NCBI GenBank assembly: GCA_930367205.1
Contig: OV884013.1
Span: forward strand, 91,451,333 to 91,515,332
DNA length: 64,000 nt
Source: Acanthosoma haemorrhoidale
Taxonomy: Eukaryota > Arthropoda > Insecta > Hemiptera > Acanthosomatidae
Reading direction: 5' to 3'
Numbering within the stretch: position 1 is the stretch's first letter; every line of letters begins with the position of its first letter. The position numbers were made by a program, and so were the translations under genes. Positions 1 to 12,532 of the stretch are shown here, in pieces. Below the pieces are notes generated by a model. It was not told where the DNA came from. It saw nothing but the letters and a program-made list of their open reading frames with translations, and ran no database searches.

Positions 1-957
1 TAGGTGTCTGCGTTCAATCTGAAATGTCGCTTCTCCAAGACTTCGTAATAGTGAGACGGTGTTAATGAACAAATAAAGCTAATGGCGTTGAGAATACGCT
101 TGAAAAAACAGTGTAAAGTGACAACTGTTGAAGAGAAAAAAAAGGACGCTATAGAGAACATGAAGCTGCCAGTCGAGTGTCAAAAGTGGGGGGAAAAACT
201 CTGATCGAGCCGGCAGGCAGCGCCAGCGTCTGTGATTCACTAAAATACCGAATGGTTTCGGGTAATTATTTATTGAATAGCAAATTCAAATTAAAATGAA
301 ATTAATTTTACGCAAATGGCGTAAACATTAAATTTTGTTAAGATCAAGAACAACAGCTCGTAAACGTGTGGTGTTTTCAACATAAAATAAACTCTACTTT
401 TAATGTATGTATTTGCTACAAAGTAGAATAAAGCTGCAGAAATAACAAGGATGTTAGCAATAAGTTCTTGACTGTATAGAAGATAAAAATAATAAATAGG
501 GATTAAAGTTTAAAGGATAAATCCCCGGTGGTAAGGTACTGCAGTATGAAAGCTTCGTGATTTAATAGCAGTTAATAGCAGCTTCCATTTATACATAGGA
601 AAAACTTAGTTTAACCGAACACGAAAATGGACTCAGAAACCTAGTTTCCTCCATACACTTTATATACGTTTTTTTCTATTTCACATCCTAAGGTTGTTTT
701 TTTTACAAAAGTATCCTTTCTTAAAGGATCTAATCTTTGGGATAGCTTTAATCTAAACATTATCATAGTACTGGCAATATGTTTCAGTCAATAAAATAAA
801 AGTAAAAGGTTGCCTAATGTTTTATATTACCATTAAACTAGTAATCAAGAAACATCCCACATCGCATAGTTTTTTTGCTTTTAATAAACCTTGTTATGCC
901 ATCTCAGATATCGTTATAGAAATAAGATTTCAGGATTTAAATGCTTAATACGAAAAA
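1..957. other. Anonymous AT-rich DNA
   Basis: No gene or known repeat is recognised. A 40-codon open frame (82-204, plus) is lysine-rich and begins MALRIRLKKQ. It faintly recalls the basic N-terminus of pogo/Tigger-type transposases, but it is too short and diverged to call. The rest holds homopolymer runs and stop-rich sequence. Confidence 0.5.
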
Positions 958-1200
958 TACAGTCAATAATTAATACGCTCGTATCCGGTGACGAGGCTGA
1001 TGGAGGAGCGTGGGAGACTTCCCAAGACTCCGCTTCCTCTTTAGTATGCGAGAGAGGGGACAACCATGTGGACTTGGGAGGTCTCTGGACTGTTTGTAAG
1101 TACTGTATGAATGGGCGAATTAATGAAAATTGTAAATATAGTATGAATGAAAACATATATCACAATTACTTATTGCTCAATGAGGCAAATTGAAATTTTA
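958..1200 (+). mobile_element. Jockey-like LINE, 3' UTR fragment
   Basis: This stretch matches, by direct comparison inside the window, the sequence that follows the ORF2 stop in the Jockey-like copies at 25.5-26.6 kb (minus) and 63.4-64.0 kb (plus). Shared landmarks are TATCCGGTGACG, GGAGGAGCGTGG, CAAGACTCCGCTTCCT and TGCGAGAGAGG. The copy is 5'-truncated at about 958, so it holds only 3' UTR. The spacing around TATGAATG is duplicated internally (about 35 bp), which the 63.8-kb copy lacks. Open frames through it on both strands are incidental. Its end near 1195-1200 is followed by AT-rich DNA with no clear poly(A). Confidence 0.75.
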
Positions 1201-2504
1201 TCATAATAAAGTTGTTAAATAAAGTTGTTTTACTGTTTAAAATTTTATATCATATGACCGTTTCAATTCCGTTACACTTTTATTTCACGATTAGTAACAC
1301 AGTGGGATTGCACACCGCAACTAATAATTATGATTTATTTAATGATTAATCCATAAAAAGAGACTCGAATTATGTGTTGCTCGCGGGAAAACCCACGTTG
1401 TTGAACGGAATTGTGAATATATATAACTATGATTCGACTACATAAAAATGATTTGTATATATATTTATTTGACCCGCGCACGCAAGGTAGTACTATCATT
1501 CATCATTACTTCTAAATACCATAATGTGACATCTGATATGTAACATTCTATTGTTTTATTTATATCGATCCGTATGAGCAATGAAATATCGATTGGAGTC
1601 ACTTTAAGACTGACTGACCTGAGCGGTAGCATTAACCTGTAAACGGAGATCCATCCATCATCGTTGACATAGTTAATGGGGTCGGGCCAGAGACCACACA
1701 TATGTACTAGCGAATAAGTGTATCAACAGCTTCAGCAGCTCACCGCAGCAACTGCGTCTATCCATTTAAACCCACATTTATGAACATCATTGTATTTGTA
1801 ACGAATACATCATTACGCTCGACCCATCGAGTGAATCCAAATGATAAGTAAGCACATAGGCCCGACTATAAAACGCTATTTTACCATTATTTTTCAAATT
1901 GATTGTGCAAAATTATCCTAAAATATTCACACTATCTATTTTCTCTTAACCTAAATGATAGATGTTTATGGTGATCGTAACTTCAGACTTCTGTTTTAAA
2001 AATACCCCTCAATGATGGCGTGAGATGCTCTAACTGCCAACTATGGCATCACATATGAATAAAATGTTGAACGATTTGCAGACCACTAGTCCTCAAGTTT
2101 TATTCCTCACCCACAACTCAAGACATACACCACGAGTTCCATTTACAACTAACACTAGGCATTCTATTACAACCCCCCCCCCCAAAAGCATTTACACTTA
2201 AAAGAAATCCAGCAGTTAAGTCTCATGGTCACGACATCATATTGGTCAAATTCTACATCATTCGCCGCAAAAATCACTTGTATTTCTAAATCGCCGATTC
2301 AGCGTCTCTCGCCATTCCACTACCCACCAATTACACAGAGTAGGAAACTATATCGCTTCAGCTCATGAAATAACGTTGCGTGCTTTACGGATAAGGATTT
2401 GAAAGAGTTTGGCAAACAGGACTTCTCTATAAAATCAGATCATTTCTACCATTCATCTTATATACTATTCAAAACTTAAATCATATCATGATGACGTGAT
2501 GAGT
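1201..2504. other. Anonymous DNA
   Basis: Nothing recognised on either strand. A poly(C) tract lies near 2167-2182. The minus-strand frame at 1465-1701 has no recognisable motif and no repeat partner in the window. Confidence 0.5.
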
Positions 2505-2697
2505 GGCTAAGTTTAATGACTGTACTAGGGGATTAGGGTGGTTGGATAAGTTTCGATGGAATTTCATAAAATTGGAAGGTATGTGCTCAAGAATGCAGGG
2601 TGTATTAAGATCGTTATAAAGGGTTTTGCTACTGACGTAAAAGGAGGCATTAAATATTGTTCTCAGGACTTTTGATTGAATGGATTGGGTACACTTA
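2505..2697 (-). pseudogene. Jockey-like LINE ORF2, C-terminal fragment
   Basis: Minus-strand translation gives the tail of a Jockey-type reverse transcriptase polyprotein. Visible landmarks are SIQSKVLRTI, YVSSKTLYNDLNTP, PSNFMKFHRNLSNHPNPLVQ. The same block occurs at 25.8-26.0 kb (minus) and 63.5-63.7 kb (plus), so this is a third coding-end copy of one family. It is truncated on both sides and keeps no 3' UTR, which suggests internal deletion or later rearrangement. It cannot be functional: the catalytic reverse-transcriptase core is absent. Confidence 0.8.
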
Positions 2698-4662
2698 AAG
2701 CTAATAATTATAAAGCAAGATCGGTTACTTGCAGGAAAGCATCAATTATTACAATTTAATGTTGTGTGACACTATATTTAGTTCCATGTTTAACAGGATT
2801 TTGAAGAATCTTAGTTTGGCCTTATTATATTGAATGAAAGACCACCATATCTTATTATTTTACGTCAAAATTTTTCAATGTACATTTAAAAATATTAAAA
2901 ACTACAACCCTGAACCGACGCATAAGGTAGTGTATTTTAGATAACTGGTCTATCGGTGGTAAAAGGCTATCGAGCGACGTTACAGCATCAAGTGAGTTAG
3001 CTCAGCCTACCGTGATGTTGTAACCCCATCCCTTAGCCTACATTTATTACGTTTGCTTGCACTAGTGCTCCCAACGCCGCGCTAGGTACGATCAATAACG
3101 TAATTTTGCCGTAACCCACGGTCTCCATAACGTATTAATTAACCTAAACAAGACAAGGGAAATCCAAAACTAATGAAATGGTTGACTCATAATATTTTAA
3201 ATTTTAAATTGAGGCACGAAAATGAAATTACCGGCCTCGAAATTACACAACCGAAGATTTGCATTTGAGTTTCTATAAGTTCCTAGATTAGCCTGAGTAG
3301 CCTTGATTGCTAAAACCGAGAAAAATACTCAAAAAAAATCCTACGTCTGGTTTTCTTGCAAATCTCATATTTTGGCGGTTGTTTAGTATGATTTTTAAAT
3401 AGACAGGTAGTCGTCAAAATTTCAAGACATTTAATGTGTAATTAAATATTTATTTATTTATTAATTGTGGCGCCACTTTACACTTTACTTGTAGACATTC
3501 TTACCTACATAATCCTCACATAATGAAAGTAGCAAACTACTCAGTCTCCCAAATTAAGAAAGCAAGGGACTAACTTGAAAACAGTCAACTTCTAAATAAA
3601 CAACCAATTTTTATTTGATTTTTGTTTAAAATAGCCTGTTTGTAATAAATGGGGTATTAATTAATTCTCGAGCGACATTAAATTCTATTCTTTTGGAATG
3701 AGTTGCATAAATTAAACTCTTCCAACGCGCTTATCAAATTCACTTCGATAGTAATGGAGAACTTAAGGATACTGAAGGGAAAAGTCAAATTGCGAATTGT
3801 ATGGCACCTGATGACTGGTAAAATTGACGTGATGATCGACTGTTGGAGCAATGACAATAACTCAACTGGAAGTACAGTTATGGATTATGATCTTAGGTAT
3901 TTACTTACCAAAAAAACACACCATAAAGCAATGCACAAATCTATATTCTTGAATTGTAAACGTAATTAAATCCCCTCCCCTAATAATTAATCCCCCGCAA
4001 TGATAGTGGCAAAAATAAAATACATAAATAAAAATTATCGCTCGGATTATCCAAATCACATTCGTCTACGTTTTTCAAAGTCATAAGCCTGCCAGATTAT
4101 GATAATTAATAATTCCACTATTATTAATTATTTATTTTTAAAGTTTACTATAAGTGAAAATACAAAATACTGCTTTTTACAATCAGAGAAATTGAACTAC
4201 TGCAAAAACTCATAAAAAGAACATTTTTTTTTTTATCGCCGCAACAAGTACGTTGTTATTGTGATTGATGAATATTATACATCGACTTGTCGAAACATAA
4301 ATCACCAACTGTTACAAGCAAGGAGTGTCATCACTCTGCTTAGAAGTAAAATCACTTTTTATTGTCCAGAGGAAGTGAATATATGATTGTGTTCGAACGA
4401 TCAATGAATGCTCCAACTTTCCTTCATGTCCAAAGCAGTATCTGTGAGTGTTCATTGAATTTATACTCGTGATGTACGACGCCAAGCACCTTTGTCACTT
4501 CACCTTTCTTATTTTCTAGTTTTATTTTTTCTAATGTAATTTTTTATTTTAAAAATTTATAACTTTGATAAATAGCACCTAATTTATCCGTGTTTCTTTA
4601 ATTTGACTCCATCCCCTCTATCAGGTAATGTAGGTAATTCGTGTAATCTACGTTCACAATTA
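2698..4662. other. Anonymous DNA with one short hairpin
   Basis: No gene recognised. A 12-bp imperfect inverted repeat (2979-2990 with 3013-3024, GTTACAGCATCA against TGATGTTGTAAC, one mismatch) sits in a locally less AT-rich patch at about 2920-3130. The 88-residue plus-strand frame at 3703-3969 shows no domain, signal peptide or membrane segment and is probably chance. Confidence 0.45.
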
Positions 4663-5442
4663 CAGTAGAAACTCGCTAATCCAACTTCCGTTAGTCTGAC
4701 TCTTGGGGTAATCCAAACAGTTTGTGCCCCCCCCCCCTATTGTGTACTCAATATTATTGGAAAACCAAGAGACCGAACCTGCGAGTTTACCATGAGGATT
4801 TCTCCGAAATTTTCAATGACATTCGACGATAGTCAATCAGAACGAAAGACGTTAAAAGCCCGAAACTGGAAATATTAGATGGCACGATATGAATTTGGTT
4901 GAAACAAATGACGGAAAATGGGACTCCATTATCAGGGCCGATAATTCAGGAGAAAGAAAGTCGCCTAACATGCCAAAATAAGTGAACACCAGCTGATACT
5001 TCTTTTTACTACTTCAGAAAAGTGGCTCCAGTGGTGGAAACTTCGGCATAGAATTTGACCATTTTCGATTTCAGGTGAAAAGCATCAGACGTTGCTGGGG
5101 CTGGAGTATTCACCGATGAGTTTAAGCAACTTGCTTCCAGAGCAAAATTAAACCTACAAATTCTACCTAAATTATAAACTTCATATGTAAAACAAATGAA
5201 AATAATAATAAACAACTAAATAAATCAATAAGATAAAATATTCATCCGACTCCACCGATTTAAACATGTATTTGTTTAAATTATATATTTTGTTGATTTA
5301 ATCAATTGTATATTATTTTTTAAAGTAAAAATAATGTAATAAAGACTTTTGAAAAATAAAAAACATATGTAAAATCCCGGACCTTTTAACCGTTCCGTTC
5401 TACCCCCTGTCCTGTGGAGGTCGGATTAGCGAGGTTCTACTG
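4663..5442 (+). mobile_element. Tigger/pogo-like DNA transposon, internally deleted
   Basis: Terminal inverted repeats are visible. The left end starts CAGTAGAAACTCGCTAATCC at 4663. The right end, read on minus from 5442, starts CAGTAGAACCTCGCTAATCC. The first 27 bases differ at three positions. This is the terminal consensus style of Tigger/pogo elements (Tc1/mariner superfamily). A TA dinucleotide flanks each end (4661-4662 and 5443-5444), the expected target duplication. At 780 bp the element is far shorter than an autonomous copy (roughly 2-3 kb), so most of the DDE domain is missing. The interior keeps DNA-binding domain remnants. Confidence 0.88.
4863..5190 (+). pseudogene. Tigger transposase remnant (CENP-B-type DNA-binding domain)
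   Basis: Plus-strand frames recover the second helix-turn-helix (CENP-B/Tigger) region. One block reads WLKQMTENGTPLSGPIIQEK (4893-4952), matching the family pattern W..Q....G.P.SGP.I.EKA. After a short degraded stretch comes EKWLQWWKLRHRI (5017-5055), matching the GWL.RFK.RH motif, then SGEKHQT. A later stretch (FTDEFKQLASRAK, about 5110-5150) fits the linker leading into the DDE domain. Stops and frameshifts break the frame and the catalytic DDE core is gone. Identification rests on the two motifs, the correct order and the flanking inverted repeats. Confidence 0.8.
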
Positions 5443-5444
5443 TA

Positions 5445-7723
5445 CAGATTGATTGGACCAATTTGTGACGACCACTGTCGTAGCATATACTTGCACAATA
5501 CTTCCTGAATTTTTGCAATTTTGACTCTGAAACACTGTTTTATTTAATTTGACAATCTATTATTAATTTTACCATTATCTATTAGAAACAGAACAAGCAT
5601 TTTTCATTTCTCGCGTTTCTTAAATGATATACATCCACAATTTTTTCAAATAAACTAACGAATATTTCTGTATGAATTAGTAAATAATATGAATTTTCTG
5701 CTAAAGGCTTTGACAGTAGTTTTCCTCAATCGGTGCACAAAGTGCTTTGGAATTGTATTCAATGTTCCGGTGATTTAGGTTTGAGGTAGTTTATGGACTG
5801 TCACCGAAAATCCGGCCTTGAGGACCGATAGGGACCTACGTGGTACATTACCATGGTACGGTGTCCATTAAAAATAAAATGGATAGATCTTACCGAAATT
5901 AAAAAAAAAAAAAATCAATATTCAGGAAAAACTAAATGTTTATGTGAATTTGGAAGCATTTACGGTATTTAATCTTTATTACTTTTTCCCTGTTTATAGT
6001 GACCACATATGATGTATGATTATGTTATAACTGTTTTAAGTGAATAATCATCTTGCAACAGTGGTTATCTGTTAGATAACCTGACTAGAAAAATAATAAA
6101 AATTAAATTACTTAACAATATAAATAATGTTAATAAGAAAAAAATATCAACAATCCATATGAATATAAATTTGAGAAACAAATATAAATGAGTAGATACA
6201 TAATATGAACAATAGATGCACGATTCTTTAATGAAAATTAATATTTCAACGTTCCTTTTGCTTTCCATGTGTTTAATTAATTATTATTAAAGTATTTGAA
6301 GAGAATACATATGTTTAGAAATCTATTCAAATTTAAAATACTTAAAAAGCTTCCTGAAGATGATAAGTTAGCAATGCGACCGCGAAAGATGGGGAATTGC
6401 TGTAGCATCTGCTATATAATAGAGCTGAAGTAACTAGAGTTGATGTTCATGCCAGTGTTGTATAGAGAACCGGACTCTGCATAATTGGCTGCATGGCAAA
6501 TCGACGTTCTATTTATGCCTTCCGCGACCTTTGCACGGCTTTCACTGTGAACATGTATTATGATGTTATCTTCCATAGAAGACCACGTTAGATAGAACTC
6601 ATACAACCAAATGCTGAGCCACATCAGTTTGATATCTTCATAATTTTAATGTCAAGCCAGAATAGAGCCCTACTTTCAAGGAGGTACGAGGCAATTTTCT
6701 TTTATCTGCCTTTATTATCTATGAGCACACTCATGAAAATGATTAACTAGATTTCAAATTTTAAAGGTATATTCCAAGGTACTTTTTTCTGTGCTATTTT
6801 ATATGCACTTATGTGATTATGTGTTGGATAAGTTACGGTAATGATAAGTATCCCGTATTCCCTTCGTTTAATTTTTCCCAAATCTCCATAAATTAGTTGC
6901 ACTTTAAAGTTTTGATTTTGCCTAGTAGTATAGGACACATTCTACATTACCGTCAACCACAAAAAGAATTGCCCCTCCCGTAAAAAATTATTTGTCAATA
7001 TATGCGAGAATTCCATTTCCTTTTTTGTGGTTTGCTTTCTAAAAATACGACAGGGACACATATATACTCTTATCTAAACTTTCAGGAGACGGATTAAACA
7101 ACTACGTATGTCATAGAAAAAAAAATTAGAAGTACTTTGTTCAGACTACAATACTCCATTAGGATTGCAATACGCCACTGCTTGAATAATATAAATCACA
7201 ACTATCATACCACAATAGAATGATGTTGACTTTTTTGCAGAAAAACATGTTTATCTCTGAGAATTAGTAGAAATATAACGGTCTATCTTGTGGCTAAAAA
7301 AAAACTGATGTATTTCTCACTAATGTAATTTTTATTTATTTAAAACTGTGCTGTCCATCAAGTCTTAAGTACAATTGTGAGGAGAAAACACTGGATGTTG
7401 TTCACCCTCAAGCTTTCATGTCATTTCTGTTTTATTTTCCAAATCACATTTGCTATTTGAGATCCCGTTTCAGCTTTTCAATTATTGAATAAAGACAAAA
7501 AAAAAAGTTTTATGGTTAAACCATATTCTTTTACCATTAACTACACTGTAAAGATAAGCATAAATATTTTATTTGTTTCACCTAATTCTATCTTATGGAT
7601 TTATTCTATAAATCTATTTTCCAAGGTGTCCTAATTGCTTTTAAACGACTTTTCTTTGTTAAATTTCTTTTATTCAGCTAAAATTTTTCATGGAATAATT
7701 TATAAAGATCCGGATTCAACAAT
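5445..7723. other. Anonymous AT-rich DNA
   Basis: No gene recognised. The minus-strand frame at 6065-6268 is hydrophobic only because it is T-rich in the coding sense. Frames at 6412-6624 and 6747-6938 show no motif. Confidence 0.45.
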
Positions 7724-8143
7724 CAGTATATCCTCAGGCCCCGAGACTGTAAATATAATGAAGAAAGTACGTTTATCCCAAACAGTATATCCTCAGGCCC
7801 CGAGACTGTAAATATAATGAAGAAAGTACATTTATCCCAAACAGTATATCCTCAGGCCCCAAGACTGTAATTATAATGCAGAAAGTACGTTTATCCCAAA
7901 CAGTATATCCTCAGGCCCCGAGACTGTAATTATAATGAAGAAAGTACATTTATCCCAAACAGTATATCCTCAGGCCCCAAGACTGTAATTATAATGCAGA
8001 AAGTACGTTTATCCCAAACAGTATATCCTCAGGCCCCGAGACTGTAATTATAATGCAGAAAGTACGTTCATCCCAAACAGTATATCCTCAGGCCCCGAGA
8101 CTGTAATTACAATGAAGAAAGTACGTTTATCCCAAACAGTATA
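7724..8143 (+). repeat. 59-bp minisatellite, seven copies
   Basis: Seven head-to-tail copies of a 59-bp unit begin at 7724, 7783, 7842, 7901, 7960, 8019 and 8078, with a 7-base partial eighth copy at 8137. The unit opens CAGTATATCCTCAGGCCCC. The length is invariant and only a few positions vary: G/A after CCCC, A/T in TAA(A/T)TATAATG, A/C in ATG(A/C)AG, G/A in TAC(G/A)TTTAT, and single changes in copies 6 and 7. Copies 3 and 5 are identical, and 2 and 4 differ at one base, so a two-unit (118-bp) block seems to have been copied. No open frame crosses it consistently (59 is not a multiple of 3). Confidence 0.97.
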
Positions 8144-11100
8144 GATGTATTTTTTGTTTGTTAAATGCGTAATGATATGCGAGGGCTTGCTTCGCTCAAT
8201 AAAAACCATTATTTTTATTGAACTACCGAAGTAAATATTGACATAAAACTACCCGTTCTATTTTAAATCCTACCTTTCAGATCTGCTTAGAACACTATTT
8301 TTCGAAGTACCGTAATGGTTTTAAAACAATTTTTCTTGGTAGAAAAGGTTTTTTTTTATTTATTTCTTCATTCTTGTACTTGACAATCATTTTTAACTTC
8401 AGGCGTCGAGGATCCTGAATGGCTTAAGTTAATTAATTTCCTTCGTACAGTAACAGAGAAATGCCAAAATGGTGAAAACGGGCCATTATTTAAATCGGTG
8501 AAGGCAGTAAAAGGTTGTTATAGAGCGCTTAAGAAGTTTCCCAGCCTCCGGGGTGGGGGGGCTAATTGCAGAATTTACGAGCTTAATTAAATTTTTGCTA
8601 AATGTTATAACTCAGCGGGTCTGTTGCAGGGCGGAGCGAAGCAGTGCCCGAGCATGTACAAGGAGGTCTATTACAAAGGTATTATATTTATTCATTAACT
8701 CTACCATATTCCATCAACTAGCTGTAGATTCTTCTATTTTCGCAATGATGCTGACGGATCTCCTGAAATGTAAATTTTAGTCAAAATAGGATTTGAAAAC
8801 TATATTTTGAGCAAAGAACCTATGAATAATTTATGTAAGTTACTTTGTATCCGGGTTTTACAGAATAATTTCACACTCTGTGCTTGTTATATCAAATGTT
8901 ATACATAATGAAATTCTTTGGTATTGCACTCTAGGCAACGATGTAGGACTTCTCTCTCCATATAAAAAGATAACCAAAGATTTGTCACGTTCTTATGAAA
9001 TGTATCATTTCATTTAATTCAAATTAATTTCATATTTCGTTTTTAAAAATTAGAATCTCAAAGTAACACCAAGTTACTAATTTAATTTCTTTCGATTTAG
9101 TAAATTTATTAAATTATACCGTGCTTATTTTAAATACGGGTCCGGTATACTCTTTTCAGACTTTCTGAATTTATATTGCGTTATAAAATTATAATCTAAA
9201 TCCATGATAAACGTCGTAGTTATTAATTTTATTTATTTCTCATAGTTACATAATTTGTCAGCTCTTAAAGTAATTTAATTTCCTAAGGATTATTTTTAAC
9301 TAAATGTCTTTTTTGTATTAGAACAAACCTTGCTCTAACCTCGAGAGAATATCAGAATCTTTGATTACTTGAATTCCATGTAAACAAATTGCTAAAAGCA
9401 GGATAAGTTTTTGTGTTAATGTTGGCCTCTGCAACGTTACAGGTTTGCAAACTGTTTAATTTGCAATCTTTGATGGTAAAATTTTGACTGACTTTTATGC
9501 AAGAGAAGTAGACCAGTTTTGTAAACAGGCCTCGTTTTTTAAGTATCATAAGTACATTTTTTCAAATGGGGTTAAGTGAACCATTATCATGTGTGAACAG
9601 AATAAATGCTTTGTGAGGTACTAACCGCCTTGCTACGAAAACGGCTCTTTAAAGTGATATTATGTGTTTACTCATTATAATCCAAAAACGGGCATACATA
9701 AGTCAAAAACACCTTACTTTTTCCAATGAATAATTCTGCTTGAGTGAACAGCGCATTATACAGTTATTTTTAGTTTTTTCAAGATTTTTTTTCTTACATA
9801 TGTTTTTCTGTTTAGCGAACAACTGGAAACTACACTAGACTCGGCGCAGGCAACTTAAACGCCACCTTTTCTCCCAACGTTCTGTCTGGATGGATCAATT
9901 TCTGAATCTTCAGCCGGATATCCGGTTCTTGTACGATCGCTCTCACTTGGCCGTGTTTCAACTTGCCTCCGCCGGCTCAGAAAATGCTGTTACATGTTGG
10001 CAAAACGTAACATCATGTTCTTCGACTGAGTATCACTGTGCATTTGTTTCTTGATTTAGTTGCTAAATCTTTTCTCGCATACTTCAGCGGAGGGGAGCGT
10101 GAACTTTGCAATAATTAAGTAGTTTTTGTAAATATATACATACACATAAATATATCAAAAACTATATTTATAACATGTAAGATGGCTCTAAATGTTAATT
10201 AGTCGGGCCTAGATCGTTGATACTATAGACGTTGCTATAAAATGTTATATCCATGTACCATGATGTAACTTCGGTAATGAAACATTTATATGAACATGAC
10301 TGAAATTAAATGTACGCTGTAATTCTACTTAGAGTAGTTGTGATATTTTTTCTTAAACATTTATGTTAAATGTGGACCAAATGCGATTTCGTTTTGTGGG
10401 CTTGAGGCAATACCATTGCAATTGTTCATTGTAAATATTCAGTACCGAAAGTCTGGCTTTCGTTATCATTAAATCAAATGGAACAATTATCTTATTTTAG
10501 AGATTGGTATCTTTTCTTAAGCAGCTCAAGCTCACAATGTCTACTGTTGTATTTGGTCCTCACGACGAAGCAAGCCATAATTTAGTCCGATAATCTTATT
10601 CGGGAAGTTGGAGATTCATGTGCCATGTAAACTTGGCACTAGAGATTTTGTACAAAAGATATAAGCCGTTTGGTTCGCATTGGAAGCCATAATTCTTAGC
10701 TCCCACTGTCTCCTCGTAGATATGACTCTAGATACCCGGTTGAACAGCATGTCCTTCGATACGCTAACTTATGCTCGTGGTCAGCAACTCATTAACAATA
10801 ATGCTTGTGTTTATAGATGCCTACTAACTCAACAACTATATTTATTTCGTTAATTGTTTAAAATAATTATTTTAATAAATAAATTATAGTAAACCAAGAA
10901 AACAAATCTAAAATGATTCCCTCGACAACCGAGCATAATTTCATTACAAATCCATGCTTAAAAAAATTGGTTATTCCCATCAAAAGCAGTTTTTTTGTAC
11001 AATAATACAATGAACTGTCTTATTTGGTTTGTTGTATGGACTTAAAAGTAGCTAATTCGAACTTCTTGTTTCATTTTGAGATTTTCATTTATATGTTGTA

Positions 11101-12017
11101 TAAACAAGAGAAAAAGTAAAGCTTTGAAAAGCCCTAATAAAATAAATAAACATAAACTAAATAATCAATGAAAAAGAACATATAGCCTATAGGCTTCTTA
11201 CAGGCAGGTCATATCCTCCTCAATCCTCAATATTCACTTCCATTTATAATTCTACGTCTTCAATCCTCTTGACCAACCTCCTCATTCTTTCCTTTAGAGT
11301 GAAGGCCTACATTTTCTTTTCTTAGGCCATCGTGCTTCACCAATCCTCGTTATTTCAAGCCCTTGGCTTCTATTTTATATGGTTTTGTCGGCATCTATTG
11401 TGGTTTTGATAACAGTAAATTAATCAATGCAACCATAAATTATTAACAAATTAATTAATTATGAAGCATGTAGTTTATTGGGTTGGTGAGAAACCCTGAT
11501 GGCTGGAACGAGATCAGTACATTTATGACCCTTTCACGAATTCAAATGTACGATTTCTTCGAGCTAACACATATTTAAGCGTTTCCACAAATGTAGGAAC
11601 TATCTAATTTGAAGCTTTTCATTTGTAACTGGGAAAAATCAACATTTGATTTTCTTAGGTGTGGACTTGTATGTTTCATTTTCAGCACTAATTTTAGTTT
11701 TTATTGTGGAATCTTTTAAATATGGAATAATTTTAGTAGTGTGGGAGCTAATAATTATTCTTTTTTAATTTACACTATTTCAATAATATAGCTAACCTAG
11801 TCTTAGAAGACTACAGCCATAAAAGCTGATAATTGCGAAGGGATAGGATTTTATTGCAGAAAATCGGTATGCTGCAGGCTTCGTTAAACATATCATAGTC
11901 ATCATACATATAATTGATGGAAAATTCATACTACATAAATGTATATGATGAAAACCAATTTCAAGTGAATGGATGATCGCTTTGGAAATAGCGTGAGCTT
12001 CTGTTTACTCATACCAG
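8144..12017. other. Anonymous AT-rich DNA
   Basis: No gene, RNA or transposon recognised over 3.9 kb. A patch richer in G+C lies at about 9830-10010 but has no sustained frame or motif. Frames at 8553-8780 and 9352-9549 show no domain. Confidence 0.45.
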
Positions 12018-12520
12018 ACTATTTATAATTGATGATATTAAAACTTAATAAAAATATCAAAATTGTTATAAAAGAGATAACTATATGTTTGTTAGTTAGT
12101 GAAATAATATATTTGCTTGAATACTGTTTCATTTTAGGAAAATAAGGCAGTGATTTGTGATATAACATGCTAAGAATATTATGTTTGTTAAACCATTTTT
12201 TTATTTTTAATGTGTAGAAACTTTATGACAATGTAATTTTTAAATAATTACAAAAACTCAGGATTATTCTTTTCATGATATTTTCTATTCAGGAACGTCT
12301 TTTCAGGGGATTTAATATACACAAATACAATACGTTGTTTTTAATTATTATTATAAATATGAAAGATTGCTTTAAAAACAAATCATTTTTCAGCTTCAAT
12401 TTGTAACTACAAATCTTCAGATTTTGTTGAACGAACATGGAGTAAGTGCTGCATGTTTTGTTTTATACACAAATAAACAATACAGATAATTACATGAATT
12501 TAATTTATAAAACCTGCTTT
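12018..12520 (+). repeat. Local duplication, copy A (about 0.5 kb)
   Basis: This copy aligns with the adjacent 12533-13023 segment. Shared landmarks in order are TTAAAACTTAA, GTTAGTTAGT, AATACTGTTT, TTTGTTAAAC, CAGGATTATT, AGTGCTGCATGTTTTGTT, AATAAACAAT and TTTATAAAACCTGC. It is diverged, with many indels. The order is head to tail. Both copies end with an AATAAACAAT string and then an AAAACCTGC boundary. No coding frame is conserved between them, so function is unknown. It could be a tandem insertion of one non-coding element or slippage of unique DNA. Confidence 0.75.
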
Positions 12521-12532
12521 CCCTACCTAACA

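Noticed and set aside
82..204. Pogo/Tigger-like transposase start (MALRIRLKKQ...)
   Set aside because: Forty residues, lysine-rich, no helix-turn-helix motif, no inverted repeats nearby.
2167..2182. C and G homopolymer tracts (also 4727-4737, 29811-29818, 40327-40339) as regulatory sites
   Set aside because: Isolated homopolymers with no associated gene. May also be length-uncertain in the assembly.
3703..3969. 88-residue plus-strand frame as a small gene
   Set aside because: No signal peptide, domain or repeat partner, and AT-rich codon make-up typical of chance frames.
7724..8143. CRISPR array
   Set aside because: The units are contiguous 59-bp tandem copies with no unique spacers and no cas-like genes. 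The window is eukaryotic.
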